A stretch of DNA of 64,000 nucleotides from Nilaparvata lugens. Its lineage: Eukaryota; Arthropoda; Insecta; Hemiptera; Delphacidae. Positions within the stretch are counted from its first letter, which is position 1; every line of letters starts with the position of its first letter. Position numbers and translations under genes: made by a program. Shown here piece by piece: positions 23,501 through 35,029 of this stretch. Location: positions 4,685,493-4,749,492 of the forward strand of contig NC_052517.1 in assembly GCF_014356525.2 (NCBI RefSeq), in the 5' to 3' direction. The notes below the pieces were generated by a model. That model did not search any database. It saw only the letters and a list, made by a program, of their open reading frames with translations, and was not told where the DNA came from.

Positions 23501-23568
23501 TGTAAACGACCAGTATCATAGAGTTCGTTCGGGGATTGCCGATTCGTGGATCTTCCATCACGACAATA

Positions 23569-24508
23569 AGAGAGTTAGTGGGTAGGATACTTCGAATATT
23601 ATTTCGGAAGAATGGACATTGATATGTCCAAAGCTCCGCCAATTTATGTAGATTCTTAACAATATTATCTATTTATCTATAGTTATTACAAATTGCTTTT
23701 TTCATATCATATACAGCTCAATAATTATTTTCTTAGTTTATATTTTGTAAATTCATCTATAATTTTGCTGTATTGTAAGCTATTGTATATAAGTGTATCT
23801 ATATATATAAAAGCAAAATGGCACTCACTCACTGACTGACTGACTGACTCACTCACTCACTCACTCGCATAACTAAAAATCTACCGGACCAAAAACGTTC
23901 AAATTTGGTAGGTATGTTCAGTTGGCCCTTTAGAGGCGCACTAAGAAATCTTTTAACTCTAAGGGTTGTTTTAAGGGTTAAAGTTCGTCTTTCAGCATAT
24001 ATATTCTTCTTCTCCCAATCTCTTAATTATAATTGAAATTTCCATATCATATGTTACTATAGAAACTATAATCTCAATAGAGTACCCCTTCGAAACAGTT
24101 GTGTTAACTGGCAACTAAATTAACAATTTTGTCAGGTTGGCATTAAGTGAGTTGACTTTGTTAGGTTGGCACCAAGTTGAAGATTTAAATGCATTTATCG
24201 CGGAAAAAAAATTGATGGCACTGCTACTTCAATCCTGGGAATATTATATTATTAGCAGTCAGGCTCGCTTCGCTTGCCATATCCGTGTAGCCTGGACCCC
24301 CGACTGGATTGTCCTAACATATGTTAAAAATGCCCAAATGAAAAATGCAGGCGAGCGAAGCGAGCCTGCTGATCTCATTCTTGGAGGATCAGTCGGGGGT
24401 CCAGGGGGCGGAGCCCCCTAGCAAGACGGATATGGCGAGCGAAGAGAGCCTGACGGCTAGTAAGCCAGTATATATTGTAATCTACATAAAAAAGTACTCA
24501 ATCAATCG
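23569..24508 (+). mobile_element. LINE 3' end inserted in mariner, itself split by a Helitron
   Basis: The LINE end covers 23569-23797 and resumes at 24461-24508. Uninterrupted copies at 19.4, 25.9 and 26.2 kb read straight through GTGTATAAGCCAG. The LINE reading frame has a stop after RVSG, so the copy is dead. Confidence 0.8.
23798..24460 (+). mobile_element. Non-autonomous Helitron, 663 bp, with empty-site proof
   Basis: The element starts TCTATATATATAAAAG and ends GACGGCTAG. It sits between A (23797) and T (24461), the canonical Helitron target, with no duplication. A (TGAC/TCAC)n stretch follows the 5' end. A long internal inverted repeat (TGGACCCCCGACTGG against CAGTCGGGGGTCCA; CTTGCCATATCCGT against ACGGATATGGCGAG) precedes the 3' end. 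No Rep/helicase coding remains. The open frames at 24137-24421 and 24345-24662 cross it by chance. Confidence 0.92.
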
Positions 24509-24665
24509 CACACCTGCCTGCTCGTCACCGAGCAGTTGGCCAAACAGTCGACGGCAACGTTGCCACATCCTCCTTACAGCCCGGATATGGCACCACCGGA
24601 CTTCTTTTTGTTCCCCAAGATCAAGAGACAACTTAAGGGGACGCGGTTCAGGACTCTGGTAAACG

Positions 24666-25428
24666 CTCAACTTGCGTTGGGATTTCAGGCTAAATCTGTC
24701 CTTTATGTTATTTCCCAAACATTCATAATTATGATTCCTGCATCTCATAAAATACACCTTATTAATTGATTGGGAAATAATTATAGACTCATTGAGTTAT
24801 TTCCAATCACTTAATAATGGCGGAAACATGTTCTGACTAAATAATTTCAAAGAGGGTACTTAGATTTATATTTTTATTTATTTTATTTATTATTTATTAT
24901 TTTACAAAGGCGACTTCCTAGAAGTATTTTAAGCTAGGTGATGATGATGATGTGATGGAATGATAATACAATGAAGGTAGAGTTATGAATTAATAAAAAT
25001 TATAGGTTATGCTATCCACTTGAGTTGATTGAGTCCACTTTTCAGTCCAGAAATGAATAAAATAAAAATTTTGAATTTGATTTGATTAAAAAACAAATAT
25101 AATAGAATGATTACATTCAATAAACTTTCAGAACTTGAAGATATTGAGGTATTAAGGAAAATTTTGAACAGAAATAAAACACAAACTAATTCACTGAATT
25201 TTTATATTCTAGAGTAACCTGAAGAAAGATGATCATCGATCTTGGATCTCTAAAGGCTTAAAAGTATATGTATCAGTATATAAAAGTATGTAAATCTCCT
25301 ATATACCGTATATGTGAAAGTGAATTAATCTTCAATTCTGTGAAAATTGATAACTCTGCAAAGAATAAATGGAGAGTAAAGCACTATCAGACATCGATTA
25401 GAGGAAGCTCCGAAGTTTTTTTAGTATA
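24666..25428. other. AT-rich DNA with a LINE-like tail
   Basis: Around 24874-24955 an (ATTT)n tract joins CAAAGGCGACTTCCTAGAAG, which also occurs inverted at 59580-59640; this looks like a dispersed retrotransposon 3' end. Nothing coding is seen in the rest. Confidence 0.4.
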
Positions 25429-25652
25429 ACCATAGAGAAACAATAGCTTAAGTAGATATCCCATGGTATAGGGCGTTTATGTCGCAACTTTTACTGTTAT
25501 CTCAAGCTGATAGTCCACGTAGTTCTTTCCCGTGAAGCTTTATGACGCTGGTAGTCTCTCATGTTGTGCCTTAAATACACTCTTACCCGGTAAAAACAGT
25601 AAAAATCGACAATAATCTACAGTAATCGGCTTGAGAAACAGTAAAAGTTGCG
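25429..25652. mobile_element. hAT-like MITE, ATAGAGAAA family, right end lost
   Basis: The left terminus CATAGAGAAACAATAGC and inner CGCAACTTTTACTGTTATCT match the full copy at 31867-32298. The right side stops at GTTGCGACATAA, where mariner sequence begins. It also preserves the empty site (CACTCTTACCCGG, near 25580) of the MITE that splits the 32-kb copy. Confidence 0.8.
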
Positions 25653-25940
25653 ACATAACCGGGCTGTAAGGAGGATGTGGCAACGTTACCGTCGATTGTT
25701 TGGCCAACTGCACGGTGACGAGCAGGCAGGTGTGCGACGGAGCATTGTCGTGATGGAGGATCCACGAATCGGCAATCCCCGGACGGACTCGATAACCCGG
25801 GCGGTTAGTCGACGGAGCACCTCTCTGTAGTACTGGCCGTTCACAAAGAGTTTGTGCCACCCGATCAAACTGTAAACGACCAGTATCATAGAGTTCGTTC
25901 GGGGATTGCCGATTCGTGGATCTTCCATCACGACAATAAG
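25653..25940 (-). pseudogene. Duplicate of the mariner foldback centre
   Basis: From CATAACCGGGCTGTAAGG onward this is essentially identical to 23283-23568 (offset about 2,370 bases), including the frameshift. It contains the inner part of the minus-strand arm and the start of the plus-strand arm. The outer minus arm and its terminal repeat are missing. Confidence 0.85.
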
Positions 25941-26476
25941 AGAGTTAGTGGGTAGGATACTTCGAATATTATTTCGGAAGAATGGACATTGATATGTCCA
26001 AAGCTCCGCCAATTTATGTAGATTCTTAACAATATTATCTATTTTATCTATAGTTATTACAAATTGCTTTTTTCATATCATATACAGCTCAATAATTATT
26101 TTCTTAGTTTATATTTTGTAAATTCATCTATAATTTTGCTGTATTGTAAGCTATTGTATATAAGTGTATAAGCCAGTATATATTCTCTAACTCTAAGAGG
26201 GACATTGATATGTCCAAAGCTCCGCCAATTTATGTAGATTCTTAGCAATATTATCTATTTTATCTATAGTTATTACAAATTGCTTTTTTCATATCATATA
26301 CAGCTCAATAATTATTTTCTTAGTTTATATTTTGTAAATTCATCTATAATGTTGCTGTATTGTAAGCTATTGTATATAAGTGTATAAGCCAGTATATATT
26401 GTAATCTACATAAATAAAGTACTCAATAAAACAAAGTGTTTCAATAAGTGTTTTATAAAGTACTCAATCTATCAAT
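25941..26476 (+). mobile_element. Two tandem LINE 3' ends
   Basis: The first copy (25941-26183) is the duplicate of 23569 onward and lacks the Helitron. The second (26200-26476) starts at GACATTGATATGTCC and carries the AATAAA and TCAA tail. The tail contains an additional short duplication (TAAAGTACTCAAT). Confidence 0.75.
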
Positions 26477-26815
26477 CGCACACCTGCCTGCTCGTCACCG
26501 AGCAGTTGGCCAAACAGTCGACAGTAACGTTGCCACATCCTCCTTACAGCCCGGATATGGCACCACCGGACTTCTTTTTGTTCCTCAAGATCAAGAGACA
26601 ACTTATGGGGACGCGGTTCGGGTCTCTGGAAAACGCTCAACGTGCTACGACGAGGGCTCTAGACAGCATAGAGGTTGCCGACTTCCAGGGATTTGAAAAT
26701 CCGGTATCATCGACTCTAATAGGGACTGCTTTGAAGATATCTAATGAAAAATTGTACATATTTTGCCCATAAAAAATTCCTGAGGTCAGTCCCGTTACTT
26801 ATTGTACAGAACCTG
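26477..26815 (+). pseudogene. mariner transposase C-terminus with 3' terminal repeat
   Basis: The frame reads SHTCLLVTEQ, then PHPPYSPDMAPPDFF (third catalytic Asp kept) and TTRALDSIEVADFQG, then shifts. The end AATTCCTGAGGTCAGTCCCG...TATTGTACAGA at 26770-26815 is the inverted match of 23008-23045. This is the outer right end of the foldback in the second copy. Confidence 0.8.
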
Positions 26816-26869
26816 TATGCTAATTCACAATCCAACCATAAACTGGGGAAAAAATACTACAGTAAGGTC

Positions 26870-29310
26870 TACGTTTTCACAGTGTAATCCATCTATTTGA
26901 AGGATACAGACCTAATCAAAAAGGATATTACAGTGAGCACTAGCTATTTTATGAGAACAAACCTAATATAAAAGAATTATTCATGGTATAACAATTTGAG
27001 GGCATTGAAATGCTCATCTTACAACTGTATGGACATCGACATATGACCAGTCTTCCTATAATCAGCTCTTATGCCATTGAATATGGAGTTACAGCGAATT
27101 GTTCAGTGTACACTAGCTATTTGAAGGGAACACACCTAATCAAAAAATATTATTTATGAAATAACTATTGGATGACATCAGAATACTCATCCCCCAACTG
27201 AAAAAACATCGACATAATGACCGTATTTCTTTAATCACCTTATATGCCACTAAATATGGAGTTATGCTATATTTAACAGTGTACACTTGTTATTTAAAGG
27301 AGAAAAACAAATCAAAAAGGGTTATTACTGGAATAACTATTGGAGGATATCAGAATACTCATCCCCCAACTTTCAAGACAACAATATATGCCCCGTCTTC
27401 CTACAATCACCTCATATTCAATTAAATATGGGGTTATGTCGAATTTCACAGTGTTTGCTAGCTATTTGAAGGAATCAAACGTAATAAAAAAGGATTATTA
27501 ATGAAATAACTATTGGAGGACATCAGAATACTCATGCCCCAACTTCTAAGACAACAATATATGCCCCGTCTTTCTTCAATCACCTTATATGCCACTAAAT
27601 ATGGAGTTATGCTATATTTAACAGTGTACACTTGTTATTTAAAGGAGAAAAACAAATCAAAAAAGTGCTATTACTGAAATAACTATTGGAGGACATCAGA
27701 ATACTCATCCCCCAACTTTCAAGACAACAATATATGCCCCGTCTTTCTTCAATCACCTCATATTCAATTAAATATGGGGTTATGTCGAATTTCACAGTGT
27801 TTGCTAGCTATTTGAAGGAATCAAACGTAATAAAAAGGATTATTAATGAAATAACTATTGGAGGACATCAGAATACTCATGCCCCAACTTCTAAGACAAC
27901 AATATATGCCCCGTCTTTCTTCAATCACCTTATATGCCACTAAATATGGAGTTATGCTATATTTAACAGTGTACACTTGTTATTTAAAGGAGAAAAACAA
28001 ATCAAAAAAGTGCTATTACTGAAATAACTATTGGAGGACATCAGAATACTCATCCCCCAACTTTCAAGACAACAATATATGCCCCGTCTTTCTTCAATCA
28101 CCTCATATTCAATTAAATATGGGGTTATGTCGAATTTCACAGTGTTTGCTAGCTATTTGAAGGAATCAAACGTAATAAAAAATGATTATTTATGAAATAA
28201 CTATTGTGGACATCAGAATACTCATGCCCCAACTTTCAAGACAATAAAATATGACCTGTTTTTCTTTTATCACATTATATGCTACTAAATTAGGAGTTAT
28301 GCTGAATTTCAGTGCGCGCTAGCTATTTGATCATATTATATGCAATATGGACTTATGCTATATTTCACTGTGTGGGCTAGCTGTTTGAAGGATTCAAACC
28401 AAATAAAAAACGGTTATTTATGAAATAACTATTGGAGGACATCAGAATACTCATGCTCCAACTTTTAAGACAACAATATAATGTCCCGTCTTCCTTCAAT
28501 CACCTCATATCCTACTAAATATGGAGTTATGTCGAATTTTACAGAATGAGCTAGCTATTTGAAGGAATCGGGTTTAATCAGAAAGGATTATTAATGGAAT
28601 AACTATTGGAGGACATCAGAATACTCATGCCCCAACTTTCAAGACAACAATATATGCCCAGTCTTCCTTCAATCACCTCATATCCCACTAGTCAAATTTG
28701 ACAGTGTTTACTAGCTATTTGAAGGAATAGAACCCAATCGAAGAGGATTATTTATGAAATAACTATTGCAGGACATCTAAATACTTATCGCCCAACTGTA
28801 GGGACAGCAACATATGACCCGTCTTCCTTTAATCAACTTATATGCAACTAAATATGGAGTTATGTTAAATTTCACAGAGTGCGCTAGCTATTTGAAGGAT
28901 TCAAACCTAATAAAAAACTGTTATTCATGAAATAACTATTGGAGGACATCAGAATACTCACGCCCCAACTTAAGGGACATCGACATACATGACCCGTCTA
29001 TCTTTAATCACCTTATATGACACTAAATATGGAGTTATGTCGAATTTCACAGTGTAGACTATTTGAACAAGCCTAACTTAATCAAAAAGGGTTATTTATG
29101 AAATAACTATTGGAGAACATTTGAATACTCATCCTTCAACTGTAGAGACATCGACATATGGCCCGTCTTCCTTCAATCACCCCATATGACACAAAATATG
29201 GAGTTCTGTTGTATTTCACAGTGTACACTTATTCAAAGGAAGCAGACCTAATTAAAAATTGTTATTTATGGAATAAATATTGGAGGACATCAGAATACTC
29301 ATGCCCCAAC
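26870..29310. repeat. 172-bp satellite array, second locus
   Basis: There are roughly 14 monomers with the GGACATCAGAATACTCAT landmark. A dimeric higher-order unit of 345 bp is repeated: TAAATATGGAGTTATGCTAT recurs at 27251, 27596 and 27941. Identical open frames at 27607-27795 and 27952-28140 result from this periodicity and are not genes. Confidence 0.95.
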
Positions 29311-29312
29311 TG

Positions 29313-29388
29313 AAAGACGCCTTCTCTGGTTGGGTCTTGTGGAAGTAATCACGGTTAAAATTTAACCGGCTTTTGTGCAGCCGGCACT
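29313..29388. mobile_element. Right half of a CCCGGTTGCAC-family MITE
   Basis: Only the right arm remains (CTTCTCTGGTTGGGTCTTG to TTTTGTGCAGCCGG), fused directly to satellite sequence on its left. Confidence 0.8.
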
Positions 29389-29398
29389 AAATGTGGAG

Positions 29399-29700
29399 TT
29401 ATTTATTTATTTATTTATTTCATTGGCAATTACAGATCATAATTATAATAAATATAATATGATTGGGAGAAGACAACAGGCATAGCCCAAAACTGTCTTC
29501 TCCCAAATTTTTACAGATAAAAGTTTCAAAAAAGAATAAGGTTAAGATTTCACTTTCACTTCAAAACGTTCAATTTCCACTTCAAAACTAATGACTAAAC
29601 TAAAAATTTTGAATTTTGATATTTAAAAACTCATTAAAAACAAAAATATTTCACTCAAATCTCTACAAATTAGAAATTTTTGAGTCAGAAAAGTAACAAA
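29399..29700 (-). mobile_element. LINE-like 3' tail with hairpin, inserted in satellite
   Basis: An (ATTT)n tract is followed by GATTGGGAGAAGACAACAGG and a CCCAAAACTGTCTTCTCCC complement. The satellite monomer resumes at about 29705 (AGTTATGCTAGATTTCACAG), so the tail interrupts the GGAGTTATG motif of a monomer. Related: 38290-38400. Confidence 0.55.
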
Positions 29701-29944
29701 ACTTCACTATTGAAGTTATGCTAGATTTCACAGTGTACACTATCCATTTGAAGGAGACCTATGTAATCAATAAGTATTATGAAATAACCTTTATCATAAG
29801 ACCCGTCCTCGTTTCATCACCTTTTATGAGACTAAATATGAAGTTATGCTGTATTTCACATGTGTACACTGGCTTTTTGAAGGAAACAGACTACGGTAGT
29901 CGTTTGGAAAATCGTCCTTGGAGAAATTAAAAAATGTAAGCAGA

Positions 29945-30800
29945 CAGACGAACATCTGTGGCATTGCAACATTTGATAACCTGGGAAGTGGTTTTTATTT
30001 TCCTTGCCTTAAAAAGTAATACTAAAAAAGTATTGCTTTCTGAAAAAATTAAGGTACCCCAATTTCTAAATTTCTATACGTTTCAAGGTCCCCTAAATCC
30101 AAAAAAGTGGTTTTTGGGTATTGGTCTGTATGTGTGTATGAGTGTATGTGCGTCTGTGTACACGATATCTCATCTCCCAGTTAACGGAATGACTTGGAAT
30201 TTGGAACGTATAGTCCTTACACTATAAGGATCCGACACGAACAATTTCGATCAAATGCAATCCAAGATGGCGGCTAAAATGGCGAAAATGTTGTCAAAAA
30301 CATTTCTCGAAAACGGCTCCAACGATTTTGATCAAATTAATACCTAAAATAGTCATTGATAAGCTATATCAACTGCCACAAGTCCCATATCTGTAAAAAT
30401 TTCAGGAGCTCCGCCCCATCTATGCAAAGTTTGATTTTAGATTTCCAATTATCGGGCCTCAGATATAATTTAAACGAAAAATTTTGAGTGGAAAAGATTG
30501 AGCATGGAAATCTCTCCAATTAATGTCCAGTAACATTTCCACCTAAAATTGAAAATAAGCTTGAGATTTGAGAAAATGTAATTATTCAATTGCAAACTGT
30601 TGGCAACTGTTGATTCTATTAAATCATTCACTATGAAGAGATAGCAGATCTCGTGTGTATCCAGCGTTATTGACCTGTCACCAGCTGGTTCAGATCTTTG
30701 ACTTGAGATGCGCGTTTACACTAGCGTCAGGTGATCAATTTTCATAACGGCAAGGAAAGTTGTGTGAGTGCGCCACACCAGATTTTTCTTAGTTTGTTTG
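29945..30800 (+). repeat. Dispersed repeat with (TG)n and CTCGAAAACGGCTCCAACG
   Basis: The segment recurs at 40540-41420. Shared landmarks are TTTCCTTGCC, AAGTGGTTTTTGGGTATTGG, a TG-rich tract, GATCCGACACGAACAATTTC, and the end GTGTGAGTGCGCCACACCAG. It is probably a non-autonomous mobile element; the open frame at 29958-30227 lies in it by chance. Confidence 0.6.
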
Positions 30801-31104
30801 CCTGTTGCTGTGTTCGCTTGAATTTAATTTCACAACGCAGAGTTTATTGACAGTTTGAAAATATCCAGTCAATGAGCTCGCACCAAAACATTGACATCTG
30901 ACAACACAGTTACTTTATCCAAGTTTCTACTTGTTTTATTCAGAGTTCAAGGCCAATTCCTAATAATCTTCAAAAATATAGTATCCCTATTTCAATAGTA
31001 TATTAAACTAAAATATAACTTACAAGTAGAGACATTTTAAAGCGTTATGGAGAGATTTTGTCCTGAACATATGATCTGTAGATATTTCTCATAGAAATTT
31101 ATGT

Positions 31105-31610
31105 TTTAAAAATCTGGTGTGGCGCACTCACACAACTTTCCTTGCCGTTATGAAAATTGATCACCTGACGCTAGTGTTCCCGCGCATCTCAAGTCTACTA
31201 ATCAAAGATTTGAGCCAGCTGGTGACAGGGGAATAACGCTGGAGACACACATGAGGTCTGCTATCTCTTCATAGTGAATGATTTAATGGAATCAACAATA
31301 ATTTGCAATTGAATAATCACATTTTCTCGAATTTTAAAGCTTATTTTCAATTTTAGGTGAATTAAGTTCACCTTATGTTCAATTTTACTTAACATTAATT
31401 GTAGAGATTTTCATGCTCAATCTACTCCACTTGATTTTTTTTGTTTAAATTTTATCTGAAGCCTGATAATTGAGAATCTGAAATCGAACTTTGCATTGAT
31501 GGGGCAGGGCTCCTGAAATTTCTACAGTTAAGGGACTTGTGGCAGTTGATAGAGCTTATCGATGACTATTTCAGGTATGAATTTGATCAAAATCGTTGGA
31601 GCCGTTTCCA
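31105..31610 (-). repeat. Inverted second copy of the end of the same dispersed repeat
   Basis: It starts CTGGTGTGGCGCACTCACAC and is the complement of 30420-30800. It lies within the unit B module, so two inverted copies flank about 300 bases of unit B sequence. Confidence 0.75.
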
Positions 31611-31866
31611 AGAAAATCATGAAAAACCCTTACAAGTAAAGACATTTCAAAGCGTTATGGAGAGATTTTGTCCTGAACATATGTTCTGTAGATATTTCTC
31701 ATAGAAATTGATGTTTTAAAAATGTATATATATTTTTTTGTAAACTGTATTTTAAACAAAAAATATGAGAAACATTCTACAGATCACAGCACGCCTTTCT
31801 CTGTGCGGTAATCCAAATCTTTGCAATACCTTCTCTTAGAACTAGATAGTGAAAGGAAAGCAAAAT

Positions 31867-32298
31867 CATAGAGAAACAATAGCATAAGTAGATATCCCAT
31901 GGTATGGGGCGTTTATGTCACAACTTTTACTGTTATCTCAAGCCACGTAGTCCACATAGTTCTTTCCCGTGAAGCTATGTGACGCTGGTAGTCTCTCATA
32001 TTGTGCCTTAAATACACTCTTAGGCCCGGTTGCACAACAGTCGGTTAAATTTTAACCGTGATTAATTTTACGAGAACCAATCGGAGAAGACATTTTTGAA
32101 AAGACGGCTTCTCTGATTGGATCTCGTTGAATTAACCACGGTTAAAATTTAACCGACTGTGGTGCAACCGGCACTAACCCGGTCAAAACAGTAAAGATCG
32201 ATAACAATCGACAGTAATCGGCTTGAGATACCAGTAAAAGTTGCGACATAAACGCCCTATACCATGGGATATCTACTTATGCTATTGTTTCTCTATGG
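31867..32298. mobile_element. hAT-like MITE, ATAGAGAAA family, hosting a second MITE
   Basis: The terminal repeats CATAGAGAAACAATAGCATA and complement are about 50 bases long. GCAAAAT(CA) is duplicated on both sides (31860-31868 and 32298-32306). The homologous uninterrupted site at 36520 (inverted) has it once. The 7-9 bp duplication and TAGAG-type end fit hAT. A CCCGGTTGCAC MITE is inserted at 32024-32171. Confidence 0.85.
32024..32171. mobile_element. Foldback MITE, CCCGGTTGCAC family, nested
   Basis: Well-preserved arms. The relative at 25575-25590 reads CACTCTTACCCGG where this copy reads CACTCTTA, element, TAACCCGG, so this is a filled site with a likely 2-3 bp (TA/TTA) duplication. 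Confidence 0.93.
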
Positions 32299-32371
32299 CA
32301 AAATCATCAAAGTTGTAGACAAGATGGACCAAGATATTTATGGGAATTACATTAAAAATTACCTACATTGA

Positions 32372-32930
32372 AAGCAGCATCTTATAGAAATTAATGTATT
32401 GAAAAATACATATATATTTAAGGGTGGAAAAAAGGGGACGGGGCCGTGCTACATGTATACACTGGGCTATTGTTCCAAAAAGGTTCATCCTCTAACTCTC
32501 GACTAGCATACTTTATTGTCCTCTGATTCCGCTTCATTTCTCTCATTAGTGGCCCCGTGTGGTTTCTTGAAGGTAATTCTAGCTGGAAGCTGTTAGCACC
32601 AACTTATCTATAACTTTGCACCTTACATCTGTACTTGTATTTTCTACAATATTATTGAATCCAAGTCAGTGATCCAGTAATTGTGATTGTATTATTCCCA
32701 ATTATTCATTTGATGAAACCCAACTTGCTCACAGCTGAAATTGCCTTCAAGTAGCCAGACTGGGTCACCAATATATTCCTTGGAGTGGAAACCTTAACAA
32801 TAGACCACGAAAATGTCAAAATTCAAAAACAATAGGCGACCACTGAAGGGTCACTAGAGCTTCTACCAGTCCATCCATTGTTTTCGGCGGCCCCGTCTCG
32901 TTTCTTTAACCCATATTTTGTAAACTGGAT
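32372..32930. other. Unassigned AT-rich segment
   Basis: No coding frame, splice pattern or repeat arms are convincing. Two segments resemble each other weakly (AGTGGCCCCGTGTGGTTTCTT and CGGCGGCCCCGTCTCGTTTCTT), suggesting another old duplication. Confidence 0.3.
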
Positions 32931-33075
32931 AGTTTTGAACGAAAAATATGAGAAACATTCTACAGATCATAGCATGCCTTTCTCTGTAATCCAAATCTTA
33001 GAAATGCCTTCTCTTAGAACTAAAAGAATAGATATGTGGAAATTAAACTACAACTATGAATAAATATAAAATTAC

Positions 33076-33211
33076 CTTTGAATCAGCATGAGAAGTGTAC
33101 AGCTAGCGATATTTTCCATTCCTTTGTGACGATGTAGGTCTAAATTAAAGTTGTATCTACAGTTGTTCCATACCTCAATCCGTTTCAAAGGTTATAATCA
33201 ATATTCAGAGC
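33076..33211 (-). other. Unit C exon 2
   Basis: Minus strand: acceptor TTTACATTTACAG before 33211, donor GTAATT after 33076. The first nine codons in phase 0 read A-L-N-I-D-Y-N-L-stop, matching D-L-K-I-H-Y-N-H-stop at 36323 and T-M-N-I-G-Y-N-Y-stop at 42994. The exon continues 100 bases past that stop to a donor, so it may be largely untranslated. Confidence 0.45.
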
Positions 33212-34620
33212 CTGTAAATGTAAATAAGATAGATAAAAATCGATAACACATTACGAAAAAACACAAAATTACAATATAATCGATTTTAGCTGACATCACA
33301 AGATACTAACCTTCATTGAATAATATTACTTGGCAGATTGTCAATATTATAAGGACACAAAACAGCAATAAGAATCAATCAATCTGATTAAGACAATGAA
33401 ATAAAAAATTGATAAAACCAAAGACAATTTTTAAAATTTTACATGTAAAATAGGGTTTTGAAAGGGAATTAATATGAAAGTGGAACAAATCAGTGGAAGA
33501 GTTGAGACATGTTTTTGATATAGGCCTATTCACAAAATAATATTGTAGGCTACAAAATAGAAAAACATTGCGGTGAAAGCATGAAATATAAATGTACAAG
33601 CTGAGAGTCCCATTACTTTAATATATTTTTATATATAATAGATTTAAACTAGGTACCGCAAAACTCTGAATTGAGCTAACCTAGCCTAGAAACTATTGTT
33701 CAACATTAGAAGGACAAAGAAGTAATATGGGTAAATTAAAGGGATATTTCAATGACTGAACAAAATTAGTAATAAAAGAGCCTTTTCACAATAGTATTTT
33801 GGTGGAACCAAGCAATAAATTAACTAGAAACACAAATGAAATGACAGACCATGAACATTACATTGACCATTGCATGGAGGTCTAAATAAAAGTTGTATCT
33901 ACAGTTGTTCCATACCTCAATCCGTTCCAAAGGTTATAATCAATTTTCAGAGCCTGTAAATGTAAATAAGATAGATAAAAATCAATAACACATTACGAAA
34001 AAACACAAAATTACAATATAATCGATTTTAGCTGACATCACAAGATACTAACCTTCATTGAATAATATTACTTGGCAGATAGTCAATATTATGACACAAA
34101 ACAGCAATAAAAACCAATCAATCTGATTAAGACAATTTAAAAAAAATTTATTGTTAAAAACCAAAGACAATCTTTAAAATTTTACATGAAAAATAGGGTT
34201 TTGAAAGGGAATTAATATGAAAGTTGAACAAATCAGTGGAAGAGTTAAGAAATGTTTTTGATATATTCACAAAAATAATATTGTAGGCTACAAAATAAAA
34301 AAACATTGCGGTGAAAGCATGAAATATAAATGTACAAGCTGAGAGTCCCATTACTTTAATATATTTCTATATATAATAGATTTAAACTAGGTACCGCAAA
34401 ACTCTGAATTGAGCTAACCTAGCCTAGAGACTATTGTTGGACATTGGAAGGACATGAAGTAATATGGGTAAATTAAAGAGATATTTCAATGACTGATCAA
34501 AATTAGTGATAATAGAGTACATTTTACAATAGTATTTTGGTGGATCTAAGCAATAAATTAACTAGAAACACAAATGAAATGACAGACAATGAACATAACT
34601 ATGACATTGCTTGAGGTCTT
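33137..34620. repeat. 742-bp tandem duplication (two copies)
   Basis: The segment from AAAGTTGTATCTACAGTTG to AACTAGAAACACAAATG occurs twice; the acceptor of exon 2 is at 33211 and again at 33953 (offset 742). In the second copy the early TGA of exon 2 is changed to TGG. The paired minus-strand frames at 33375-33599 and 34154-34351 are intronic by-products. Confidence 0.9.
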
Positions 34621-34739
34621 GAGACAAAGTTATGCAATAACTAGGATAATCATAGTTTTCAACCTCAGGTATATATTAAATTACTAACAATAGATTATAG
34701 TTTTCATGAAATAGACAAAGAATTATTGTAATAGACTTA

Positions 34740-35000
34740 CTTGCACGATATAATTTCAAACTTTGTAAAGTCTGAATGCTGCAACAACAATTCTAAAACG
34801 TTCTGCAATTCATGATTGCACACTATTTACCGTCGATAACGCTATAATAAATATTATGAACTTCTATAAAATTTGTTTTTTACAAATTTAAACATGGATG
34901 AATAACAATTACTTATAAAACAGCAATTCATTGCAGACCGAATGAGCTTTGTTGTTAAAATGGCAAAAGTCGTCTGCTCCTCTTCTTCAAAAGTCAAAAC
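34740..35000 (-). other. Unit D exon 1
   Basis: Minus strand: ends TCGTGCAA before a GTAAGT donor (34733-34739). An ATG at about 34931 gives a short frame only. It lies back-to-back with unit E exon 1 across the 35.0-35.35 kb centre. The start is approximate. Confidence 0.35.
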
Positions 35001-35029
35001 AAAGCCAGTGGTTTATTTTGTGAAATTAA

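Larger units (their letters stand above)
23505..24665 (+). pseudogene. mariner fragment in opposite orientation, split by LINE end and Helitron
   Basis: The pieces 23505-23566 (GIADSWIFHHDN) and 24509-24665 (SHTCLLVTEQ ... PHPPYSPDMAPPDFF) form one mariner C-terminal region interrupted by a LINE 3' end. With the left arm it makes a head-to-head foldback centred near 23,500. The frame is lost after about 24665 (NAQLALG). Confidence 0.8.
31625..32370 (-). other. Unit B: 3' part of a related gene module
   Basis: Minus-strand homologue of 36440-36770, including CATCTTGTCTACAACTTTGATGATTTTGC and the conserved stem-loop-like CTACAGATCACAGCACGCC. It is split by the hAT-like MITE at 31867-32298. No intact exon is recognised. 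Confidence 0.45.

Noticed and set aside
24137..24662. Frames of 94 and 105 codons on the plus strand
   Set aside because: They run across Helitron and mariner boundaries in frames unrelated to any transposase.
27607..28140. Identical 62-codon frames at 27607-27795 and 27952-28140 (minus)
   Set aside because: They recur with the 345-bp satellite dimer and are array by-products.
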